From positions 1 through 7,903 of the forward strand of contig CALCWF010000180.1 of the NCBI GenBank assembly GCA_937906355.1: 7,903 nt of DNA, read 5' to 3'. Positions 1 to 5,396 of this stretch are shown piece after piece. Under the pieces are notes generated by a model. The model saw nothing but the letters and a program-made list of their open reading frames with translations. It was not told the DNA's origin and made no database searches. Position 1 is the first letter of the stretch, and every line of letters begins with the position of its first letter. Both the position numbers and the translations under genes were made by a program. Source of the stretch: an uncultured Rickettsiales bacterium. Its GTDB lineage: Bacteria > Pseudomonadota > Alphaproteobacteria > Rickettsiales > Deianiraeaceae.

Positions 1-966
1 TTTTTGTATCTCTCTATCAACTGTATCTTTGACTATTCTTTCAATATTTGCATCAAGATAGTTAATTATAACTGGTTGTAAAAGACTTTGAACAATTTGT
101 TCCAGTGTTTTATGTCCGATGTTACGATCGCTCAGACTTGAGGCTTCATTTTCGCGATTAGTTAACATCTGATTTTTAACATTATCCATAAGCTCTGTGA
201 TGCTATTTTTTACGCCATTTACCGTTTCTTCACTTATTTTTGTCTCAGAAACGTTATCAGCTTCATAGTGTTCTTTGCTACCAGAGGTTGCATAACGATT
301 GTCCTCTTCATCGTTATCTTCATCATCTTCTTCGTCTTCATCTTCGTTGTCGTCGTCGAACTTATACTCATCGTCGTTCTCATTGTCATCCGTATCTTCG
401 ACAACTTCCTCAAGCTTGTCGTCGTCAGAAGCGACATCGAAATCAGATGGTCTCTCGTCGACATGTTCGTCTACTGAAACGATATTGTCATCTTCTTCGT
501 AATTTGTATCTTCATTTTCATCGACAATATCGTTCTCGACGTCGTCATTATCGTTGGCGTTCAATGACACATTTGTATCATTGTAATCGTTACCATCGTA
601 ACTGTTATTACTATCGACGGCATTACTCTGCTCTATGTCGTCGTTTTCTTCCTCGTTCGCAAAAACATCTGCCAAAAAATCACTCTCTATGCTATCCTCA
701 AGCTCATTTTTATCACTTTGATTATTCATAACCGCACTCTCAACAACTTTATTTATATCATTCAAAACCTCATCGTCAGAGGCGATTCTCTCGCCATCGA
801 CACCATTATCGTATCTTAAATCGGATACGTTTTTCTCGACGTTTTTATCATCATTCACTAAGTCGTTCAGCATATCTTCTTCGTTGGCATCACTTTTTTT
901 ATCGCCACCACCGACGACTTTACTTTTTATTTTTTGCAACATATTGCTTACGTCACTAGAAAACAT
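1..966 (-). CDS. popZ: PopZ-like polar organising protein (DUF2497), 3' end off the left edge
   Basis: The minus-strand frame stays open from an ATG at 966 to the window edge, giving 322 codons without the C-terminal end. Residues 287-322 (TLEQIVQSLLQPVIINYLDA onward, then IERIVKDTVDREI) match the conserved C-terminal helices of PopZ/DUF2497, which drive self-assembly. In Caulobacter PopZ forms a polar matrix that tethers the ParB-bound chromosome origin and recruits polarity factors. Residues 1-20 hold a weak match (MLQKIKSKVV) to the N-terminal partner-binding helix of the family. Between them lies an Asp/Asn/Glu-rich linker at about 103-223; residues 191-223 have 24 acidic residues out of 33. 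The whole visible protein has only two prolines, unlike the proline-rich acidic linker of Caulobacter PopZ, and is longer than the 177-residue Caulobacter protein. An in-frame stop lies seven codons before the ATG; an in-frame GTG two codons upstream is an alternative start. A weak GGGTG precedes the ATG. The family assignment rests on the C-terminal block. Confidence 0.8.
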   Translation of the reverse strand, partial: MFSSDVSNMLQKIKSKVVGGGDKKSDANEEDMLNDLVNDDKNVEKNVSDLRYDNGVDGERIASDDEVLNDINKVVESAVMNNQSDKNELEDSIESDFLADVFANEEENDDIEQSNAVDSNNSYDGNDYNDTNVSLNANDNDDVENDIVDENEDTNYEEDDNIVSVDEHVDERPSDFDVASDDDKLEEVVEDTDDNENDDEYKFDDDNEDEDEEDDEDNDEEDNRYATSGSKEHYEADNVSETKISEETVNGVKNSITELMDNVKNQMLTNRENEASSLSDRNIGHKTLEQIVQSLLQPVIINYLDANIERIVKDTVDREIQK

Positions 967-978
967 ATACACCCAACA

Positions 979-997
979 ATCAACTTATTGAGTTGAT
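979..997. repeat. 7-bp perfect inverted repeat upstream of the popZ-like gene
   Basis: The arms ATCAACT and AGTTGAT flank a 5-base spacer TATTG, and the element begins 12 bp before the popZ-like ATG. It could be an operator or a hairpin in the popZ leader. A T-run follows on the plus strand but is seven bases away from the arm, and no plus-strand gene ends here, so I do not call it a terminator. Function is inferred only from position. Confidence 0.4.
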
Positions 998-1048
998 CGA
1001 CCGCTTTTTTATTATTTGCAAGAATTTAATTATTCTAGTTGAAAAAAC

Positions 1049-1077
1049 TTGACGGTTTGTAAATTGTGAAATACATT
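1049..1077 (+). promoter_or_regulatory. Sigma-70 type promoter for the 1109-1609 gene
   Basis: TTGACG at 1049-1054 (5 of 6 to the -35 consensus) and TACATT at 1072-1077 (4 of 6 to the -10 consensus) are separated by the ideal 17 bp. Transcription would start near 1084, leaving a leader of about 25 bases before the ATG at 1109. Confidence 0.6.
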
Positions 1078-1108
1078 GCAAGTAAGTTTAAAATGACTAA
1101 AATTAACT

Positions 1109-1609
1109 ATGAGTTCGACGATTGCGTTGCTTTTTGACTATTTAGTATCAACAAAGATCGGATACGCCATAATAGCTTTTATCGGTATTTTGCTCTTCTA
1201 TGCAATATTTATAATATCGTTAAAGATAATAGATTATCTTTTATTCAAGAAGCTCACGAAAAAAATCTTGGATGCAATATATAACGATAGTAATGAAGGA
1301 TATGCAAATGAAAATAGCGACGAGGATAAAGACACACAGAGAAGAGATAAGAAACTCGAACAACAACGCGAATTTGAAAAAAAGCAGAATATGGAAAACG
1401 ACATTCACAATAATCAGTCTAAGAATAAGAAAAAGATAATTGGTTTTGCTAAACCTATTGGGAAATGGACGAATCATGCCGTAAGAAAATGGATGAAAGA
1501 GAATAGAAATGTCGATATGGGACTTGCGTCGGATGTTGGATACTTTCAGGCAAAGTTCTTGGCGGATCAAGAAAAACAAGATCTGGGAGGTCAAATAGGC
1601 GGTAGATGA
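1109..1609 (+). CDS. Unrecognised single-pass membrane protein, 166 aa
   Basis: I cannot assign a family. The product has one strongly hydrophobic segment at residues about 17-45 (IGYAIIAFIGILLFYAIFII and on). A charged, Glu/Lys/Gln/Asn-rich stretch follows at 49-105 that is probably disordered or helical. The compact C-terminal block at about 108-166 contains KKIIGFAKPIGKWT and a Gly-rich end (LGGQIGGR). This block looks like the constrained, functional part: it has aromatic and glycine residues at defined places, unlike the low-complexity middle. The likely topology is a membrane anchor with a soluble tail, in the cytoplasm by the positive-inside rule because lysines cluster after the segment. 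A good promoter lies 32 bp upstream of the ATG. There is no clear ribosome binding site. A 14-codon ORF starting at 1093 overlaps the start in another frame and may be chance. The gene is divergent from the popZ-like gene and convergent with holB. A 148-codon antisense frame covers most of it and is taken as a shadow. Confidence 0.7.
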   Translation: MSSTIALLFDYLVSTKIGYAIIAFIGILLFYAIFIISLKIIDYLLFKKLTKKILDAIYNDSNEGYANENSDEDKDTQRRDKKLEQQREFEKKQNMENDIHNNQSKNKKKIIGFAKPIGKWTNHAVRKWMKENRNVDMGLASDVGYFQAKFLADQEKQDLGGQIGGR

Positions 1610-1638
1610 CAAAATGACTATAGAGCATACTGCATAAC

Positions 1639-1655
1639 TATTATTGTATATAATA
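1639..1655. terminator. Weak AT hairpin between convergent genes
   Basis: TATTAT and ATAATA form a 6-bp all-AT stem around TGTAT, followed by TTATT, in the 93-bp gap between the 1109-1609 gene and holB. The position suits a shared terminator, but the stem has no G-C pair and would be unstable. The same gap has a tandem CGAGATA repeat (1663-1669 and 1671-1677). Confidence 0.2.
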
Positions 1656-1702
1656 TTATTATCGAGATAACGAGATAGTGCAAACAAATGATTAGCTATT
1701 AA

Positions 1703-3085
1703 TTACACAAATTGCACCGGCAGTTCGAACGCCTTTATATCGATGAACTGCTTAACAAGTTTTGGGTTTATTGATATAATTTGTTTTAACCGTTCGCTAA
1801 CATCGCCGTTTATATCACGACCATTTTTCATATCGTCATCGGAAGTGCGATTACCATTAGACGATTCAGTATTCATGACGCTCACGGCAGAAATATTTTC
1901 ATTAAGCATATATGTCATAACTCTCTCTAAGAGAGATATTTTTAATATCCTTGAAAGAGATTTATACCTTTTATCAATCTCGCGATAAACGCTATTTAAT
2001 ACTTCAGTCGCCTCATTTAGGATATTTTTATCGTTCCCGCTATTCTCACTGCTAATCGAACCATCGCGAGAGAAATTTTCGGAAAGACACGACAAATAGA
2101 TAGTCATGTATTGCCTTATATTCATGTCAAATAGCATCTTGGCGAATGTAACCGAGCCACCGGCAATTTTTGTATAAAAAACGGCATCGTCGTCTGATAT
2201 ATCTTTATATAGTTCACGCAACACGGTCGCACAATCTTGATTAGTTATAGATAAATTAATTTTATTACAACGTGAACAAATCGTATCTAACGTCCTCGTT
2301 GTGTTATGATGTAATATGAAATAATATGTATTACTTGGTGGTTCTTCTAGTACTTTTAGCAGGGCATTCATACCGTTTATATTTACAAAATCGATATCAT
2401 CAATGACGACAAATTTACTACCATATGTAGATTTTAGATAGAGTTTATCGAGCAAACATCTAACGTCATCTACGCCGATCTCATTTTTATTTTCGTTTAA
2501 TGTTAGAAAAAATACGTCCGGATGCGTATTGTTGCACAATAATTCCAAGTTAGCATCGTATAACCCATTGTCCTTGTTGAATTGAGATAAGATTGCTTGT
2601 GATGCAACCCAATACGCAAATGTCGCCTTACCTATACCGTAATCTCCGCTCAACATTATAGCGTGATGTAGCTTGTTTTTAGAGAATTGTTCTAGAAGAG
2701 AATTACCAAGTTCGTGAAACGGGGATAATTCTTTCAGCTCTCTTGTTGCTTTATTGTTTTCTGGCTCGTCGTCTATTACTTCTTTTATCTTTACATTTTT
2801 AGCATTTATATCTTTCGTCTTGCTCTTTACTGATTGTTTTTTTGTATCTATACTCGCGGTAGTCTCATTCGTTTCACGGATACTGTCGTTATCATTATCG
2901 ATAGTTTGATTATTGACAGTAGAATTAGTGATATCTTCGGTATCTTTTGCACCGCCTTTTTTCGCCATGGCTATATCGCATCCCGATACGCCACTCGGGC
3001 TATTATCTATACTTTTCTTTTTTTTCGAGTTTTTAGGTTTTACTTTCTTTTCTCTCTTTTCTTCAAAATCGTCAAAAAGTGGCAT
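1703..3085 (-). CDS. holB: DNA polymerase III delta' subunit with long N-terminal extension
   Basis: This is the delta' subunit of the clamp-loader complex, which with DnaX and delta loads the sliding clamp at primed sites. From residue about 119 the protein follows the family: LHHAIMLSGDYGIGKATFAY at 139-158 with the P-loop (G147 to K153, A154, T155), HPD at 188-190, IGVDDVR at 203-209, Walker B-like VVIDDID at 226-232, MNALLKVLEEPP at 239-250, and TICSRC at 268-273 with the SRC arginine motif. It lacks the zinc-cysteine cluster of E. coli delta', as is usual in alphaproteobacteria. At 460 residues it is longer than usual (roughly 330-370). Residues 1-118 form a Lys-, then Asp/Asn/Thr-rich low-complexity extension, and the C-terminal collar carries Ser/Asn/Asp-rich inserts near 336-355 and 404-428. 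Met40 lies within the extension, so starting there would still leave much of it. The gene lies 33 bp downstream of yajC on the same strand, so the two are probably cotranscribed. No clear ribosome binding site is visible. Confidence 0.94.
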   Translation of the reverse strand: MPLFDDFEEKREKKVKPKNSKKKKSIDNSPSGVSGCDIAMAKKGGAKDTEDITNSTVNNQTIDNDNDSIRETNETTASIDTKKQSVKSKTKDINAKNVKIKEVIDDEPENNKATRELKELSPFHELGNSLLEQFSKNKLHHAIMLSGDYGIGKATFAYWVASQAILSQFNKDNGLYDANLELLCNNTHPDVFFLTLNENKNEIGVDDVRCLLDKLYLKSTYGSKFVVIDDIDFVNINGMNALLKVLEEPPSNTYYFILHHNTTRTLDTICSRCNKINLSITNQDCATVLRELYKDISDDDAVFYTKIAGGSVTFAKMLFDMNIRQYMTIYLSCLSENFSRDGSISSENSGNDKNILNEATEVLNSVYREIDKRYKSLSRILKISLLERVMTYMLNENISAVSVMNTESSNGNRTSDDDMKNGRDINGDVSERLKQIISINPKLVKQFIDIKAFELPVQFV

Positions 3086-3118
3086 AAAATTATTACTCGT
3101 TTATCCAATCTCGCCCTT

Positions 3119-3433
3119 TTATTTTCTCGTATTCGCATTATCTTTTTCTTTTTGTTGCACTTCCTCGTATTTATCAGCTATCGCGTCTTTAAATACACGA
3201 ACAACCGTATTATCATCGAGACATACGAAAATGTAATCCTTATTAGCAGGAATATTCTCAATTTTACATATAATTCCAGATGTTAGAACTAGCTCGTCTC
3301 CGATCGACAGGCTTTCTATCATTTTCTTTCTTTGTAGTGCCTTCTTTTGTTGCGGTTTTATCAATAAAAAGTAAAACAACACGAAGATAACAATCAGTGG
3401 CACGAAAGATGTAAAACTAGCAGTTTGTTCCAT
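3119..3433 (-). CDS. yajC: Preprotein translocase accessory subunit YajC
   Basis: YajC is a small inner-membrane protein that copurifies with SecD, SecF and YidC and assists the Sec translocon. The 104-residue length is normal. One membrane segment spans residues about 8-25, followed at once by the family signature LIKPQQKK (24-31) and, after a short basic helix, GDELVLTSGI (45-54), which matches the GDxVxTxGG block. The remaining beta-rich cytoplasmic part ends in a Lys/Glu/Asn-rich tail. In many bacteria yajC is followed by secD and secF; here holB follows after 33 bp, so the Sec partners must be elsewhere. The ATG at 3433 has no clear Shine-Dalgarno sequence upstream. Confidence 0.95.
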   Translation of the reverse strand: MEQTASFTSFVPLIVIFVLFYFLLIKPQQKKALQRKKMIESLSIGDELVLTSGIICKIENIPANKDYIFVCLDDNTVVRVFKDAIADKYEEVQQKEKDNANTRK

Positions 3434-3530
3434 AAAAAAAGTATAATTGATTCATAGTTAGTTGAGTTAAACATTTTATAAAAAGCAAATTTATTATTTT
3501 AGCCATACGTTACAACTAAACTTTATGCAT

Positions 3531-3554
3531 ATGATATATATACGAATGATATAT
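3531..3554. repeat. Direct repeat ATGATATAT x2 upstream of virB8
   Basis: Two perfect 9-base copies start 15 bp apart in the divergent yajC-virB8 gap. They could be binding half-sites, but such AT-rich words recur by chance in this composition. Confidence 0.3.
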
Positions 3555-3612
3555 TTTGATCGTCGATGACCCGACTTGGCATTCGTTTAACATGGACCAA
3601 TTGTTTTGTTTT

Positions 3613-3628
3613 CCCCCACCCACCCTCC
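3613..3628 (-). other. G-rich tract (minus strand) with quadruplex potential
   Basis: The plus strand has C5-A-C3-A-C3-T-C2, so the minus strand has four G-runs (2, 3, 3 and 5) separated by single bases. This could fold as a two-tetrad quadruplex with very short loops. It stands out in an AT-rich gap, about 180 bp upstream of yajC and about 60 bp before the virB8 start. No function is shown. Confidence 0.4.
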
Positions 3629-3689
3629 GTTTTTCTTGTCGTCTTGCTTGACAAAGAAATATCGACGTCTACCTATCAATCGTTCGAAA

Positions 3690-4430
3690 ATGGATGCAAG
3701 TTATTACGACAACGCAAGAAAGTGGTATAACGCAATATATGTTAAAGTTGCAAGTGAAAGGGTGATATATTTCGTCATATTACTAATCAGTATTATATGC
3801 TTCTACTACACGATTAGAATTGCCGTATCTATTTATGATGACAATATACGAAGAAATACATATATAGCAATGACAAACCACAGAAAAAAAGACAACGTAA
3901 CTATGGTGTCGCGTGTCCCAAATTATTTTGGAAATAAGTCGCTAAATTTACTAAGACTCATGATAGAAAAGTACGTTGAAAACATTGAAACGTTACAATA
4001 TAGTTCCGACGAAACGGGCTCCAGTGCTATAAAGAACAAGATGATCGTCATCAAAAATCTGTCCGGGAAGGAGGTTTATGATAACTATGTAAATAGTTCG
4101 TATTCTTCTGAATATGGCGATACGTCGCTTGCGATATTAAAATTAAGAAAAATAGCGACAGTAGAACGAATAGATTTCATATATGACGACCTGAATGTCG
4201 TTGAAAAAATATACTCTAAATTCTCCCGTCAAGTTATTCCGAGAGGAGCGAAGGTATATTTTTCATCGGAAATAACAAACGAAACGAGCAAGAAAAAAAA
4301 TTTCGTTGCAACGTTATTTTTTAAATTCCGTACAGAAAGCCAGAGAAAAGTAAATTCTACTATTGAATTTAAAGTTACTGATTATTCAGTTGAAGAAATT
4401 AGCAAGGATGCCAAAGGTGACAATGAGTGA
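3690..4430 (+). CDS. virB8: Type IV secretion system inner-membrane protein VirB8
   Basis: VirB8 is a bitopic inner-membrane protein that helps assemble the type IV secretion channel and contacts VirB9, VirB10 and the pilus components. From the ATG at 3690 the product has 246 residues, the family's usual length. It begins with a short cytoplasmic part containing YYDNARKWYNAIY (5-17), typical of VirB8. One membrane segment at about 24-47 precedes a periplasmic domain of the NTF2-like VirB8 fold. Recognisable positions are YVENIET near 101-107, ATLFFKF in the strand region near 213-219, and IEFKVTDYSVEE near 229-240, corresponding to the conserved GFRVTDYRVDPE end. I chose 3690 over the in-frame ATG at 3606. 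The earlier start would add 28 Pro/Ser/Arg-rich residues encoded across the C-rich tract and unlike any VirB8 N-terminus. Neither start has a clear ribosome binding site. The stop overlaps the virB9 start. Assignment is strong; whether this is the primary or a duplicated Rickettsiales copy cannot be told here. Confidence 0.9.
   Translation: MDASYYDNARKWYNAIYVKVASERVIYFVILLISIICFYYTIRIAVSIYDDNIRRNTYIAMTNHRKKDNVTMVSRVPNYFGNKSLNLLRLMIEKYVENIETLQYSSDETGSSAIKNKMIVIKNLSGKEVYDNYVNSSYSSEYGDTSLAILKLRKIATVERIDFIYDDLNVVEKIYSKFSRQVIPRGAKVYFSSEITNETSKKKNFVATLFFKFRTESQRKVNSTIEFKVTDYSVEEISKDAKGDNE
4414..4419 (+). promoter_or_regulatory. Ribosome binding site that decides the virB9 start
   Basis: AAGGTG lies 3 bases before the ATG at 4423, with its AGG 5 bases away, inside the end of virB8. 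It is the clearest Shine-Dalgarno-like sequence in the window. It favours 4423 over the in-frame ATGs at 4363, 4408, 4450 and 4465. Confidence 0.5.
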
Positions 4431-5304
4431 AATTGTAAATCATGTCAAGATGAAAGTATTCAAGATGAATGCACTTAGAGTGTATTTTAACGATATTTGT
4501 CTACTTTTTGTATCAATTTTAGCGATAGTTCTTTTTATAGCTAATAGCTCCGTAGCGGCAGTTATATATCCCCGGAAACATGGCACGGAAAATCGATTTA
4601 AATCTTGGCTTTATCATGCTAACGGAGTATATCACTATGAGGGATATTATACCGTTCCGACGTACATAGAATTTTCGCAGAATGAAAAAATAAATACGAT
4701 CTACACACCGAAACCAAAGGCGTGGTCTATTAAGCCGATAAAAAATCGATTATTCTTAACGCCAGTTGAAGATGACGCGGATACAACATTAACTGTCATG
4801 ACGGATAAGAGAACATATTTTTTTGAATTACACGCAAATGTTGCAAATGGTGCATTCGACCCGAATATAGCTTTTTACTTTAAGTTTCGTTATCCAAGTG
4901 GTATAGACGATAAGAAAAGCAATTCGTCAAACAACGATAATTCGATTATACAATATTCGATAATAAAAGGACCAGATTTGTCAAAAGCAGAAAACTTCAA
5001 TTTCAATTATACGGTATCCGGTGACTATATGATCACACCGATTAAAGTATTCGACGATGGACGATTTACTTATTTTGAGTTTCGTGATAAGAATGGTATA
5101 ATACCAGGTATTTTTAGCGTAGACAACGAGGGCTTTGAGAGTATGGTTAATTTTAGAATAATAAATCAATATCTTGCCGTTGAAGGGGTTTTTTCAGTAT
5201 TTACCCTCAGGCACGGACATGATACAGTTTGTGTATTCAACGAAACGATGCGTGGCTTAACACGAAATATGAAAAATATGACGAATAATAATAACAAGAA
5301 TTAG
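4423..5304 (+). CDS. virB9: Type IV secretion system outer-membrane-complex protein VirB9
   Basis: VirB9 (TrbG/CagX family) forms, with VirB7 and VirB10, the core complex of the type IV secretion channel across the periplasm and outer membrane. From 4423 the product has 293 residues. A basic n-region is followed by a hydrophobic stretch (26-40) and a probable signal-peptidase site near SSVAA (42-46). The N-terminal domain shows YYTVPTYIEFSQNEKI (75-90), KAWSIKP (99-105) and VMTDKRTYFFEL (125-136), all family landmarks. After an Asn/Ser-rich linker (165-175) the C-terminal domain has NYTVSGDYMITPIKVFDDGR (195-214), FTYFEF, IIPGIFSVDNEG (226-237) and TLRHG followed by VCVFNE. Cys270 is the only cysteine outside the signal peptide; in Agrobacterium VirB9 a cysteine in a similar position (C262) bonds VirB7, so the same role is possible here. 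The gene overlaps virB8 by 8 bp (ATGAGTGA), which indicates translational coupling. No virB10 follows. Confidence 0.95.
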   Translation: MSEIVNHVKMKVFKMNALRVYFNDICLLFVSILAIVLFIANSSVAAVIYPRKHGTENRFKSWLYHANGVYHYEGYYTVPTYIEFSQNEKINTIYTPKPKAWSIKPIKNRLFLTPVEDDADTTLTVMTDKRTYFFELHANVANGAFDPNIAFYFKFRYPSGIDDKKSNSSNNDNSIIQYSIIKGPDLSKAENFNFNYTVSGDYMITPIKVFDDGRFTYFEFRDKNGIIPGIFSVDNEGFESMVNFRIINQYLAVEGVFSVFTLRHGHDTVCVFNETMRGLTRNMKNMTNNNNKN

Positions 5305-5333
5305 TCTTGCGAAGTCAATTTATTTGACGATAC

Positions 5334-5365
5334 TTATACAAATACACCAGTGTTCTTTTGTGTAA
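5334..5365. terminator. Long imperfect hairpin between convergent virB9 and ELM1-family genes
   Basis: Outer arms TTATACAAA (5334-5342) and TTTGTGTAA (5357-5365) pair over nine positions with one G-T. Inner arms ACAC (5344-5347) and GTGT (5350-5353) extend the stem across a small internal loop. The hairpin is in the middle of the 92-bp convergent gap, the right place for a bidirectional terminator. There is no long T-run on either side, so it is not a textbook intrinsic terminator. A smaller GTCAA/TTGAC hairpin lies just before it (5314-5328). Confidence 0.4.
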
Positions 5366-5396
5366 TGATTATTTACTTGCGATAATTGTGTATTAC

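Larger units (their letters stand above)
3434..3689. other. Divergent intergenic region between yajC and virB8
   Basis: This 256-bp gap should contain the promoters of both flanking units, but I find no pair of hexamers that fits well. TATATT occurs at 3550-3555 without a matching -35. A perfect TTGACA at 3648-3653 has no -10 at usable spacing. On the minus strand TATAAA (from 3480) lies upstream of yajC without a good -35. The direct repeat ATGATATAT occurs at 3531-3539 and 3546-3554, 15 bp apart. A C-rich tract lies at 3613-3628. No tRNA or protein gene is apparent. A short frame in phase with virB8 from 3606 is not considered coding. Confidence 0.6.

Noticed and set aside
285..560. Apparent tandem TCGTCG/TCATCT repeats resembling a microsatellite or repeat array
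   Set aside because: The triplets follow from runs of Asp and Glu codons on the minus strand and are irregular; there is no fixed repeat unit or spacer.
240..731. A 163-codon plus-strand frame and two shorter ones across 234-502 with His/Arg/Tyr- or Ser/Val-rich translations
   Set aside because: They are antisense shadows of the Asp/Glu/Asn-rich PopZ linker; GAY and GAR codons read backwards give these biased compositions, and no domain is visible.
1241..1687. 148-codon minus-strand frame with a hydrophobic translation
   Set aside because: It lies opposite the 1109-1609 gene, which has a good promoter and a sensible membrane-anchor design; hydrophobic shadows are common opposite Lys/Asn/Glu-rich codons.
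2834..3286. Plus-strand frames of 150 and 107 codons over holB and yajC
   Set aside because: They oppose two well-recognised genes and have Phe/Ile/Ser-rich translations typical of antisense reading.
3648..3653. Perfect TTGACA as a -35 element for virB8
   Set aside because: No acceptable -10 hexamer lies 15-19 bp downstream; the best candidate, TATCAA at 3674, is 20 bp away and only 15 bp before the ATG.
3606..3689. N-terminal extension of VirB8 from the ATG at 3606
   Set aside because: It is encoded across the C-rich tract, gives a Pro/Ser/Arg-rich peptide unlike VirB8 N-termini, and the start at 3690 gives the normal family length.
4363..4422. Longer virB9 start at 4363
   Set aside because: It would overlap virB8 by 68 bp and add 20 residues before the signal peptide, while the 4423 ATG has a ribosome binding site and a short coupling overlap.
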